Of a DNA stretch of 64,000 nt, positions 8,338 to 17,931 are shown piece after piece. The translations under genes and the position numbers were made by a program. A model generated the notes under the pieces. It was given only the letters and a program-made list of their open reading frames with translations, searched no databases and had not been told where the DNA came from. Source of the stretch: Acidobacteriota bacterium (lineage in GTDB: Bacteria > Acidobacteriota > Terriglobia > Acidiferrales > UBA7541); NCBI GenBank assembly GCA_003225295.1, contig QHYZ01000112.1:1-64000 (forward strand), given 5' to 3'. Positions within the stretch are counted from its first letter, which is position 1. Each line of letters opens with the position of its first letter.

Positions 8338-9639
8338 TTGAGATATCGGAGCACCTTGCGCAAGGCTCCGCTCACCTCGCTTCGCGGCGCGATGCTGCGC
8401 GGGCTTGCGCCCGACGGCGGGCTGTACATGCCGGTGGAGATTGCGCGGCATTCGCCGGAGGAACTGGAGGAGTTTCGTAGGCTGCCGTTCACGGAAGTCT
8501 GTTTCCGCGTGGTGCGGCCATTTGCCACTCCGGATGTTCGGGAGGAAGTGCTCTGGCAAGTCGTGAGCGAGGCGATCAACTTTCCCGTGAAGCTCGTTTC
8601 GCTCTCGCCGGGACTGCACATTCTGGAGCTGTTTCACGGGCCGACGCTGGCGTTCAAGGATTTCGGAGCGCGCTTCATGGCCCGGCTGATGGGTTATTTT
8701 GTGCGCGGTGAAACGCGGCCGCTTGCCGTGCTGGTGGCAACATCGGGAGACACCGGCAGCGCCGTGGCGCATGGTTTCCTGGGCGTGCCCGGCATTCGCG
8801 TAGTGATTCTCTATCCTTCGAAGCGCATCAGCGAAGCGCAGGAAAAACAGTTCACTACGCTCGGCGAAAATATCACCGCACTGGAAGTGGCGGGCACGTT
8901 CGACGATTGCCAGCGGCTGGTGAAGCAAGCTTTTTCCGACGCGGAGCTGAACAAGCGCGTGTGGCTGACTTCGGCGAATTCCATCAATATCGGACGGCTC
9001 CTGCCGCAGATGTTTTATCACGTGGCGGCTTACCGGCAGTTGCCGGTGGCCTCGGTGCCGCTGATCGTTTCCGTGCCCAGCGGAAACTTCGGCAATCTTA
9101 CGGCGGGAATCTTCGCCAAGCGCATCGGGTTGCCGGTCGCGAGGTATGTGGCCTCCACAAATGCCAACGATGTCGTGCCGGAATATTTGCGCACCGGAGA
9201 ATTTCATCCCCGCGCGGCGCAGGCGACTTATTCGAACGCCATGGATGTCGGCAGTCCCAATAATTTTCCGCGCTTGCTCGATTTGTGCCGCAACCGCCTG
9301 GAATACCTGCAAAAGGAAATCTGGGGCCACGGTGCGACGGACGAAGAAACGCTCTCCGCTATGAAGATGCTCCACGATAGGTTCGGCTATATCGCCGATC
9401 CGCACACCGCCGTCGGCGTTCTTGGTTGGGAAGCCTACAAGCGCGAACATCCCGATCCCGCACAGGGTTTGGTGCTGGCCACAGCGCATCCTGCGAAATT
9501 CGCCGACGTAGTGATGAAAGCCATCGGCCCCGCCCCGCCGTTGCCCGATCGCCTCGCGGCCTACCTGAAGCGCGAGAAGTTATCTCTGCCAATATCGAGC
9601 ACCTATGACGACTTCAAGCAATTCCTGCTGACGAGTTAA
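8338..9639 (+). CDS. thrC: Threonine synthase
   Basis: PLP enzyme converting O-phosphohomoserine to threonine. The 433 residues match the family: N-terminal M-R-Y-R-S-T, A-P-D-G-G-L-Y-M-P near 30, PLP lysine in G-P-T-L-A-F-K-D-F-G near 107, T-S-G-D-T-G-S-A for the phosphate contact near 140, and S-V-P-S-G-N-F-G-N. TTG at 8338 is chosen because homologues begin exactly M-R-Y; an ATG start would remove conserved sequence. The ribosome site is weak, so translation may be coupled to the kinase-like gene 10 bases upstream. Confidence 0.93.
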   Translation: MRYRSTLRKAPLTSLRGAMLRGLAPDGGLYMPVEIARHSPEELEEFRRLPFTEVCFRVVRPFATPDVREEVLWQVVSEAINFPVKLVSLSPGLHILELFHGPTLAFKDFGARFMARLMGYFVRGETRPLAVLVATSGDTGSAVAHGFLGVPGIRVVILYPSKRISEAQEKQFTTLGENITALEVAGTFDDCQRLVKQAFSDAELNKRVWLTSANSINIGRLLPQMFYHVAAYRQLPVASVPLIVSVPSGNFGNLTAGIFAKRIGLPVARYVASTNANDVVPEYLRTGEFHPRAAQATYSNAMDVGSPNNFPRLLDLCRNRLEYLQKEIWGHGATDEETLSAMKMLHDRFGYIADPHTAVGVLGWEAYKREHPDPAQGLVLATAHPAKFADVVMKAIGPAPPLPDRLAAYLKREKLSLPISSTYDDFKQFLLTS

Positions 9640-9661
9640 TCTTGAGGCATTTGCCCGCCCA

Positions 9662-10189
9662 TCAATTTTTGCGCAGGCGGTCGAGGAGCAGGAAAAGGAA
9701 GACGGCGACGAGCGCGTTAGCGAGGGCGGCCCCCACCAGGTGCATGCTAAACCACGGCTCCGGTTGCGACAGCAGAATGCGCCGCGTGAGAACGATCAGG
9801 CCTTGATGCGCCACGAAGAAGGTAGCGGTGAGCGCGAACCGCGCGGCGGGATGCTCGGTGTCCAAGCGCGCGCCGATGGAGGAAGCGAGATACCCGATGA
9901 TGGTTTTGGCGATACCGTAAAGTCCCAGCGGAACCTTGGGGCCGCTGAGGCTGTCCTGCAGAAGACCGACAACCATGCCCAGGAGAAGCCCGGTGGAAGG
10001 GTTGCGCCGGCTGAGGCCGAAATAAATTGTCACCAACAAAGGCAAATCGAGGACGGCGGTCTTTGCAAAATGAATCGGGAACGATGCCTGGATCACCAGC
10101 GCGAGCAAAGTGGCGATGATGATCGCACCGGTGCGAAACTTGTGAACTTCGATGTGCGATTCGCCGCGGATATCAAACGCCTCGTTCAT
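9662..10189 (-). CDS. mreD: Rod shape-determining protein MreD
   Basis: Small integral membrane protein of the elongasome, 175 residues with about five hydrophobic segments, including F-R-T-G-A-I-I-I-A-T-L-L-A-L and L-P-L-L-V-T-I-Y-F-G-L-S-R. Its ATG (10189-10187) overlaps the mreC TGA by four bases, a sign of translational coupling. Assignment rests on length, membrane layout and position after mreC. The next gene downstream is convergent thrC, so this half of the operon ends here. Confidence 0.88.
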   Translation of the reverse strand: MNEAFDIRGESHIEVHKFRTGAIIIATLLALVIQASFPIHFAKTAVLDLPLLVTIYFGLSRRNPSTGLLLGMVVGLLQDSLSGPKVPLGLYGIAKTIIGYLASSIGARLDTEHPAARFALTATFFVAHQGLIVLTRRILLSQPEPWFSMHLVGAALANALVAVFLFLLLDRLRKN

Positions 10190-11088
10190 CGCTTTGCCGC
10201 CCGTGGCGGATTCGGCGCGCCGGGCGGGGGCGGCTGCGGATCCCCAGTATTTTCTTCATTTTTCATCTCCAGGGAACGAAGCGAAAGAAGCACCAGCACT
10301 TCCTCCAGACGCTCGAGATTGGCAGCCGGTTTGACGCGAATCTGCTTGAACTGATTGCCGGGCTTGATTTCTGCGACGGTACCCACCGGAAGATCGCGCG
10401 GGAAGATGCGGTCCATGCCACTGGTAATGACCCGTTCTCCCAAATTGACGGTGTCGTCGTTGGGCACATATTTCATGACCAGCAGAGGCTCACCCAGCCC
10501 GCCCACCGGGCCCTGCACGCGGGAATCTGCCAACATCGCGCCGACGCCGCTTTCCTTGTCGGTCAGTAAAAGCACCTGCGAGGCATTCGGATAGGCTTCC
10601 ACGACTTTGCCAACCACGCCATCCGGAGTGATGACTCCCATGTTTTTGCGGATGCCGTCGCGCTCTCCGCGATCCAGTTGAATCGTCAGGCTCGCGGTTC
10701 CCGCGCCCGTGCCAATCACCCGCGCGCCAATCATGGGGACGCTGGCCTGCGACTGGCGGAAATTCAGCAATGCCGCCAGGCGGTCGGCTTCCGCGGCTTT
10801 GCCCTGAAGCTGCGTGATTTGCAGTTTCAGGGCATCGTTCTCACGGCGAATCTGCTCGCTTTCCTTGGTGGTGTTTTGCAGCGCAAAATAGTGCCGCCAG
10901 ATGTCGCGAATCCAGCCGAAGCCGTAGGAGCCGGCCCGCTCAAAGGGAGAAACGGCGCCGACGGTCCAGACGCGAATGAGTCGTCCCTCCGAGTCGCGCT
11001 TGATCTGCACGGCTAGCATAAGCACCTGCAGCACGATGACTCCTGCGAGCAGGACCAGCGATTTGTGGCGAGAGGGAATGGCAACCAT
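10186..11088 (-). CDS. mreC: Rod shape-determining protein MreC
   Basis: Bitopic elongasome scaffold. 300 residues: one membrane helix at about 9-27, a coiled coil at about 70-105 (Q-I-R-R-E-N-D-A-L-K-L-Q-I), and the beta-rich MreC domain with G-V-I-T-P-D-G-V-V-G-K-V. The C-terminal tail is proline-rich (D-P-Q-P-P-P-P-G). It starts at ATG 11088 and overlaps mreD by four bases. The 173 bases up to mreB hold no gene but include a small hairpin (ACCAGC...GCTGGT). Confidence 0.94.
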   Translation of the reverse strand: MVAIPSRHKSLVLLAGVIVLQVLMLAVQIKRDSEGRLIRVWTVGAVSPFERAGSYGFGWIRDIWRHYFALQNTTKESEQIRRENDALKLQITQLQGKAAEADRLAALLNFRQSQASVPMIGARVIGTGAGTASLTIQLDRGERDGIRKNMGVITPDGVVGKVVEAYPNASQVLLLTDKESGVGAMLADSRVQGPVGGLGEPLLVMKYVPNDDTVNLGERVITSGMDRIFPRDLPVGTVAEIKPGNQFKQIRVKPAANLERLEEVLVLLSLRSLEMKNEENTGDPQPPPPGAPNPPRAAKR

Positions 11089-11261
11089 AGGGCAGTCTTC
11101 TCTTTAGTATTTGCTGGAGCGCCGGCGACCAGCGACTGGTGGCTGGTGGTGTCCGTGATCCGGCGTGTTCGATTCGAACTAACGGCGGCGAATCGTTCCG
11201 CCATGCTCGTCCCTTGGGAACCGCAACCTCCGCCCAAAGTTCAAAAACTGAAAACTGTTTC

Positions 11262-12302
<1,041 letters not shown>

Positions 12303-12431
12303 CCCTACGTCCCCCTGCGGAGAAAGACGCTCCGCTGTCCGGCCGGCAATAACGCTGACCCTACCTTGGCCAGCCCCGCGAACCATTGTCTCCGGACACC
12401 ACGACCAGCGCAAAGGCGCTGGGGTCTTCTC

Positions 12432-13724
12432 TTACTTCGGAACCACGATGGGCACCTGCTTCATCGCCGTTCCTCCCCGGCGATTCGATCCGATAATTGA
12501 AATGGTGTGCTGGCCCGGATCGAGCGGCTCGGTGAAGTGCCGGAAAGCTCCATCCGGGGCCACGTTCGGCACGGATTGACCGTTCACGATCAGTGCCGCT
12601 CCTGGTTCCGTATGTCCCACGATCTCCACCACGTGGCCATGCAACTGGGTGGCGTCAATCTCCAGCAGCATGGCCTGCGCCTTGCCTTGCGCCACCAGCG
12701 TAAACTTAAAATTCTCGCTGACTTCGCTGGTCTGTTTCTTTCCATCCGTGGCCGTGACATTCCAGAAGTAGTCGCCGGGGTCGAGCCCGGTGATTTCCAC
12801 GGCGGTTCCCCGGACCGACGCTTCCTGCACGGTTTTTGTAAACATCGCGGTGGTGCTGATCCGCAGCCTATAGGATACGGCATCCTGGACGGGCTTCCAT
12901 TCGAATCGAAGCGGGGAGGTCTTGGGGTTTTCCACGACGATCGGCGCGAGGTTCAGCGGTGCTACGAGTTCGGGAGGTCCCAGCACGTTTGATTTTTGAA
13001 TTGGCCCGCCAATGGGAATGGTGATTTTTTCTCGCGGCGCGAGGTCTATCTTTTCAGCGCCACGCTGTACCTGCGCACTGCCGGCCGAAACCACGATCTC
13101 GCTTTCCTTCTTGTCGGGGTCATTTTTCACCGCCATGCGGCTGTTCGATCGCAATTGCGCGTTGGCATCCTCGGTGCTGACGGCAGCCCTGGAATCCGGT
13201 GAGCTGAAGTTCGGTGTTACCAGATCGACCTGGCCTATGCTAATACGCACGGCGACGCTGGTCGGTTTGTTGCTCTCCGTGGTATTTTCCTCGACGGTCA
13301 CCAGCGTATCGGGCTTTACCGTGTAAATCGTGCCGTCCGCAAAGGTAATACGCGCGTTGGCCTCCGAGCCCGTTTGCACCAGATCGCCTTTATCCAGCAC
13401 GGTACGGTAGTCTGCTTCCACCCACTGCACCGAACTTACTTTTTTCACTTGGACTTTGCCGTCGAGATTGACGAATTTGGCGTGTCTCTGATCGGCGGCC
13501 ACGGCTTCGTTTTCGGGATCGCTGGTTTTCTCCGTGAGCTTCTTGATGAGCACCTGATACAAGTCCGGTTTGGCCAGGTAGAGCCCTGCGGAAACAATCG
13601 CCAGGGCCAATAGCACGTAACCGATCACCGTCTTGTAGGTAACCGCTTTCCAATACACTTCCACGCGCGGCGCCTTTTGGTGGGCCGGGGCGAATTTCGG
13701 ATCGATGGGTGCTTGTGTCGTCAC
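12432..13724 (-). CDS. FecR-domain membrane protein with Fn3-like and Ig-like regions
   Basis: 430 residues starting at GTG 13724. A short cytoplasmic N-terminus is followed by one membrane helix at about 32-50 (V-I-G-Y-V-L-L-A-L-A-I-V). A FecR-like region follows at about 85-210 (V-K-K-V-S-S-V-Q-W, D-K-G-D-L-V-Q-T-G-S-E-A-N-A-R-I-T-F-A-D-G-T). Next is a fibronectin-III-like stretch with F-E-W-K-P-V-Q-D-A-V-S-Y-R-L-R, and a C-terminal Ig-like module (G-H-T-E-P-G-A-A-L-I-V-N-G). FecR proteins usually control ECF sigma factors, but no sigma gene is adjacent. It lies 129 bases upstream of mreB on the same strand, so an envelope role is plausible. Substrate unknown. Confidence 0.75.
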   Translation of the reverse strand: MTTQAPIDPKFAPAHQKAPRVEVYWKAVTYKTVIGYVLLALAIVSAGLYLAKPDLYQVLIKKLTEKTSDPENEAVAADQRHAKFVNLDGKVQVKKVSSVQWVEADYRTVLDKGDLVQTGSEANARITFADGTIYTVKPDTLVTVEENTTESNKPTSVAVRISIGQVDLVTPNFSSPDSRAAVSTEDANAQLRSNSRMAVKNDPDKKESEIVVSAGSAQVQRGAEKIDLAPREKITIPIGGPIQKSNVLGPPELVAPLNLAPIVVENPKTSPLRFEWKPVQDAVSYRLRISTTAMFTKTVQEASVRGTAVEITGLDPGDYFWNVTATDGKKQTSEVSENFKFTLVAQGKAQAMLLEIDATQLHGHVVEIVGHTEPGAALIVNGQSVPNVAPDGAFRHFTEPLDPGQHTISIIGSNRRGGTAMKQVPIVVPK

Positions 13725-13873
13725 GGTTAGTGGTGCTCGGAAAGCTCCAACTTTTCAATGTAGCACAGCGGTTTCCCCTTGACTGAATTGCGGTGTCGCG
13801 CGTAGTCAAATTGCAAATAGCACAGCCGCACCCGGCCCAACCGCCGCTTGGCCTGTCCCTTCGTACAGGTCGG

Positions 13874-15244
13874 TCACTGAACTTGTTGTGGTTCTTTCGT
13901 CCGGGCGAAAAAATGCTGCTTGTCCACGCCGGCGGGAACCGCCACGTCGAAGAAACCCACCATCATTTCGTCGTGGATCTGTTCGCCCCAGCGCACCTCT
14001 GCCTGCCAATCCGGATTATGCGGATTGCCCTTCGAATTGTCGTACCACGCTACCGCTTGAAGCTCCGCTCCCGCTCTTAGGAACCGCGGCTCCGAGATCC
14101 GGTAGCTCATTTGCCAGTGGAAGTGATAGTTGACGCGCAGCAGCGGCTCGATTTCATAATCCGGCTTGCCCTCGGTGCCCATGCTCTTGCGGATCAGATT
14201 GTATTCGAATAACTTTCCCCGTAAGTGCATGTGGGGAAGAAAACTGAGCAGCGTGGCGTCATGAGGAAGCGTGCCGCGCGCCTCCACGCGGTAATCCGGC
14301 ACGCCTGGCGGTATCACGAAATGGTCGTTGGTGAGTTGGAGCGTCAGTACGCGCTGCTCGGGCGTATGGCTCGAAAAAATCAGTCCGATGCTTGATTGAT
14401 CGGAGGCTCGGCGGCCATTGGCGGTGTAGTGCATCTGGAAAACAAGGTCGGAGCCGGCAGGAATGAATTTCGCCATTTTCTCGGGCCAAGCATCCGGCGA
14501 GCTGCCCGGCGCATAGACGAGCAAGACGTCGCTATCTGTCCAGTGAGCGCCGCGACGGTCTTCCGGATCCGTCAACGTCGAAGCGGTAAACGGAACACCC
14601 ACAGGCGCATGCCGTAGCCAGTTCGAATCCGGCGGCCGAACATAGACAACCGCGTGATGCACGTTCGAACGCAGCGACGGCAGAACCTCCGCCATTTGCA
14701 CCCAGCGATCCTCCTTGAAATTTGTGGGAACAATTTCATAGGTGTACTCGATGTCGCCGCTCGCAGGAAGGGGCACCGCCTGTGGCATCTTCAGGAGCAA
14801 ATCCGCCTTACGGTTACTCCAGCTTTCCACCCCGGGCCGGGCCGGCGGCGCATCCTTCGTTTCCCCAGCGGGCGACTTCGCTTCAGCCCACGCCGCGAGC
14901 GTCTCGATCTCCGTCGGCCGCAGCGATAGGTCATTCGAAAACTTTCCTACATTTGGATCAGCGAACCACGGGGGCATGGATTTCTGCTGCGTGGCGCGGC
15001 GGATGGCGTTGGCGAATGGCCGCGTCTCTCCGTACGTTTCGAAGGGCATCGGGGCGATGCCCCCGGCGTGGTGGCAACTTTGGCAATGCTGCTCGAGGAT
15101 GGGCAGCACATCGCGATAAAAGCTCGGGGGATTCCCTGTGGGAGCTTGCTGCGCAAACGATCCGCGCAGCCCCCCAAGAAGGGACCACAGCGCGCCGCTC
15201 AGAACAAGAAACATACGAAGTTCTTGGTTGGCGCGAATTGGCAT
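13874..15244 (-). CDS. Exported cytochrome c with copper type II monooxygenase-like domain
   Basis: 456 residues with an N-terminal signal segment ending F-A-Q-Q. Residues 40-130 carry one haem site C-Q-S-C-H and M-P-P-W-F. The rest resembles the PHM/DBH copper-monooxygenase fold: V-H-H-A-V-V-Y (first copper site), F-Q-M-H-Y-T, H-M-H-L-R-G (second site, HxH) and D-E-M-M-V-G-F (Met ligand region). The family uses two coppers and an electron donor; the fused haem could supply electrons, which is inference. Start ATG 15244; a second ATG ten codons in would also keep the signal segment. Divergent from the PpiD-like gene. Confidence 0.78.
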   Translation of the reverse strand: MPIRANQELRMFLVLSGALWSLLGGLRGSFAQQAPTGNPPSFYRDVLPILEQHCQSCHHAGGIAPMPFETYGETRPFANAIRRATQQKSMPPWFADPNVGKFSNDLSLRPTEIETLAAWAEAKSPAGETKDAPPARPGVESWSNRKADLLLKMPQAVPLPASGDIEYTYEIVPTNFKEDRWVQMAEVLPSLRSNVHHAVVYVRPPDSNWLRHAPVGVPFTASTLTDPEDRRGAHWTDSDVLLVYAPGSSPDAWPEKMAKFIPAGSDLVFQMHYTANGRRASDQSSIGLIFSSHTPEQRVLTLQLTNDHFVIPPGVPDYRVEARGTLPHDATLLSFLPHMHLRGKLFEYNLIRKSMGTEGKPDYEIEPLLRVNYHFHWQMSYRISEPRFLRAGAELQAVAWYDNSKGNPHNPDWQAEVRWGEQIHDEMMVGFFDVAVPAGVDKQHFFARTKEPQQVQ

Positions 15245-15446
15245 GCGGTTTCGATGCGCGGCCTCCGTCTGCGGTGGCTCGCTCCTTCAAAGTCTACTAT
15301 TTCTTGTTCTTGCCGGTGGCTTCCCCGACCGGGCGGGGAAAAACTGGAATCTGCCTGGTCGGGACGGCAAATACGATTGTATTTGAGGCGCGTGCCTATA
15401 TCTCCTATAATGTTGAGTTTGTCTACGGACGCGGGAGATTCATCGG

Positions 15447-17366
15447 ATGGCTGGAGCAAAAGATAAGAGCAAGCTGGGGTATCGCATCCTTCTGGGGGTC
15501 GTCGTCCTGGTCCTCGGAGGCAGCATGCTGCTTTACCTCGTTCCGCAGTCGCCGGTCAGCGGCGAGATCTCCACCGAAACCGTGGCCCAGATCGGGGACG
15601 AGTCGGTTAGCGTGCAGGATGTGCGCCAGCAGCTCAACCAGATCGAGCAGCGCAATCAGAACATGAAGCCCCTCGAGGCCCTTTACGCCCAGCAGATCCT
15701 GAGGCAACTCGTATTTGAAAAAGAGATTGAATATGAAGCCAAGCGTCTCGGAATTACCGTGTCCGACCAGGAGCGGGCAGACCGCATTCGCCAATACGTT
15801 CCGACGGCATTCAACGGTGGTACGTTTGTCGGCATGGACCGCTATTCGGCCGAAGTCCAGGCGCGCTTCCAGCTGACCGTGCCGGTGTTCGAAGAGCTGA
15901 TCCGTCAGGGACTGCTGGAGGAAAAATTCCGCAAGCTGGTGACCGACGGGGTCAGCGTGGGGCCCGCGGAACTTCAGGAGGAGTTCCGCTACAAGAATGA
16001 AAAAGTCAAGCTGGACTATGCCCTGATCAAGCCGGAAGACCTGGAGAGCAAGATTTCGCCGGATGAGGCGGAGATTCGCGCGGCCTACGAAAAGAACAGG
16101 TCGAAATATCAGGTCCCCGAACGGCGTGTGGCGCGCTACGCGCTTGTGGATGTAAATCAACTCCGCCAGAACATCCAGGTTTCCGATGACGTGCTCAAGC
16201 TGCAATATCAGGCCAACATTCAGCAGTATCAGGTGCCGAACCGCGTGCACCTGGAGCACATTCTCTTTATGACCGGCGGAAAGACGGACGCCGAAGTCGA
16301 GGAGATCAGGAAGAAGGCCGAGGACGTTTTAAAGCAGGCCAGGAAGGGCGGAAAGTTCGAGGACCTGGCCAAAAAATACTCGGAGGATGCCGCCAAGGAC
16401 AAGGGGGGCGACATTGGCTGGATCGGGCAGGGACAGGCCTTGCCCGAATACGAAAAGGCGGCCTTCAGCCTGCCCGTGGGCTCTATCTCTGACTTGGTCC
16501 GCACGCAGATTGGCATCTACATAATCAAGGTACTGGAAAAAGAGACCGCTCACACCAAGCCGTTCGAAGAAGTGAAAGAATCGCTGCGCATGCCGCTCTT
16601 GCTCTCGCAAGCCGATAAGCTGGCTAGCGACACGTCGGACCAGTTGTCCGCTGCCATCCGCCAGTCCAACAAGATCTCCCTGGACGATCTGGCGAAACAA
16701 CATCACTTGGTGGTGGGCGAAACGCGGCTCATCAGCGCGACAGACCCCCTGTTGGAGCTCGCGAATTCGCAGGACGCCAAGAATGCGATCTTCCTTTTGC
16801 GCATCGGTGAGCTGAACCCGCCGGTTCGAACCGATCGCGGCTACGTGGTTCTGTCCGTGAAGTCCATCCAGCCGGCACACCAGGGCTCGCTTGAAGAAAC
16901 CCGCGACCGTGTCATTGCCGATCTCAAGAGAGAAAAGTCCGCCGAGATGGCCAAGAGTAAAGCGGAGGAACTAGCCAGGCGCGTCAAGGCCGGCGAGAAA
17001 TTCGAAGCCGCAGCCCGAGCCCTCGGCCTGGAGCCGAAAACGAGCGATCCCATTGCGCACGATGGGTCCATCCCGGGCGCGGCGAGCGGCAAGCAGGTCG
17101 CCGTGGCCTTCCATCTGAAGACGGGCGACGTGCCCGCCCCCTTGAGCCTGGGACAGAGCTGGCTGGTCTATCGCGTGGCCGAAAAAACAGAATCCAACCC
17201 GGCCGATTTCGACAAACAAAAGAAGCAGTTGACCGAAGAGCTCCTGCAGTCCAAGCGGAGCTTGGCGTTTGAGGCCTTTCGGACATCCTTGGACACGCGC
17301 TTAAAACAGGAAGGCAAACTGAAACTCATGCCCGAGAAACTGAAGAGCTTCGGCACTCTAGGCTAG
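15447..17366 (+). CDS. ppiD: PpiD/SurA-type peptidyl-prolyl isomerase foldase
   Basis: Membrane-anchored periplasmic foldase. 639 residues: short cytoplasmic N-terminus, one membrane helix at about 12-32 (I-L-L-G-V-V-V-L-V-L-G-G), SurA-like N-terminal helices up to about 240, a parvulin (PpiC) domain at about 265-375 (V-H-L-E-H-I-L-F, D-I-G-W-I-G-Q-G, P-E-Y-E-K-A-A-F), then a second degenerate foldase region and a C-terminal coiled helix. Length and layout match PpiD (about 620 aa). ATG 15447 is preceded by GGGAG nine bases upstream. Confidence 0.9.
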   Translation: MAGAKDKSKLGYRILLGVVVLVLGGSMLLYLVPQSPVSGEISTETVAQIGDESVSVQDVRQQLNQIEQRNQNMKPLEALYAQQILRQLVFEKEIEYEAKRLGITVSDQERADRIRQYVPTAFNGGTFVGMDRYSAEVQARFQLTVPVFEELIRQGLLEEKFRKLVTDGVSVGPAELQEEFRYKNEKVKLDYALIKPEDLESKISPDEAEIRAAYEKNRSKYQVPERRVARYALVDVNQLRQNIQVSDDVLKLQYQANIQQYQVPNRVHLEHILFMTGGKTDAEVEEIRKKAEDVLKQARKGGKFEDLAKKYSEDAAKDKGGDIGWIGQGQALPEYEKAAFSLPVGSISDLVRTQIGIYIIKVLEKETAHTKPFEEVKESLRMPLLLSQADKLASDTSDQLSAAIRQSNKISLDDLAKQHHLVVGETRLISATDPLLELANSQDAKNAIFLLRIGELNPPVRTDRGYVVLSVKSIQPAHQGSLEETRDRVIADLKREKSAEMAKSKAEELARRVKAGEKFEAAARALGLEPKTSDPIAHDGSIPGAASGKQVAVAFHLKTGDVPAPLSLGQSWLVYRVAEKTESNPADFDKQKKQLTEELLQSKRSLAFEAFRTSLDTRLKQEGKLKLMPEKLKSFGTLG

Positions 17367-17557
17367 TCTAAGTTACACAAAATAAACTAGTTATTCAATT
17401 GGAACGGTGCCCTTGTGTTTCCACGCGCGTCCCGATATCCTATAGTGGTCTTCCTTGAAACCGGATTCGACCCGCTACGCTGTGGACAGCCCGCACTTCC
17501 GCCGCCCGCAACGACTATCGCTGCAGCATCGACCGCAACCAATCGGGTAAATACTGC

Positions 17558-17920
17558 GTGCGCATCCAGGTCCACTACCCCCGGCACGCCTGGACACTGG
17601 GCATCTACTATCTGGCCTCATCCTTCGATCGCGCCATGAAAAAACTCGAAGAGGCTCTGGATTTCCTCCAGCGTCAGGAAGAGAAGCTCTGGTTTTGGGG
17701 TGTGGATCGCGCCGAGGACATGGGATTTTCGGCTGAGTTTCTGAAAGAAGCAGGGTTACGGCTGGACCGCCGCACGGAATTCCCCCGCAAAGCCACCAAC
17801 GTGTCGCTGACTCCCGAGCGCCAAGTGCCGGCCTTCGTTTTGGGGCCGATGCGCCGGGGTTTGGCCGAATCGGTCGAAATGTCTCGCGAAATGTCTCGTA
17901 GTGCCGCCGCTGGCGACTGA
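17558..17920 (+). CDS. Hypothetical protein, probably frameshifted at its 5' end
   Basis: From GTG 17558 there are 120 residues, mainly helical (A-M-K-K-L-E-E-A-L-D-F-L-Q-R-Q-E-E-K-L-W-F-W-G-V-D). No family recognised. The frame is protein-like upstream of the GTG as well (D-Y-R-C-S-I-D-R-N-Q-S-G-K-Y-C). A second frame just before it reads R-Y-A-V-D-S-P-H-F-R-R. Removing one C from the CCC near 17505 would join them as S-P-H-F-R-R-R-N-D-Y-R-C. The true gene may therefore begin near 17455 with a one-base shift, real or a sequencing error. Bases 17367-17454 hold nothing evident. Confidence 0.5.
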   Translation: MRIQVHYPRHAWTLGIYYLASSFDRAMKKLEEALDFLQRQEEKLWFWGVDRAEDMGFSAEFLKEAGLRLDRRTEFPRKATNVSLTPERQVPAFVLGPMRRGLAESVEMSREMSRSAAAGD

Positions 17921-17931
17921 TCCTAAGTCTC

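Noticed and set aside
8335-9489. 384-codon minus-strand frame opposite thrC
   Set aside because: It is antisense to a clear threonine synthase and is His/Arg-rich without domains.
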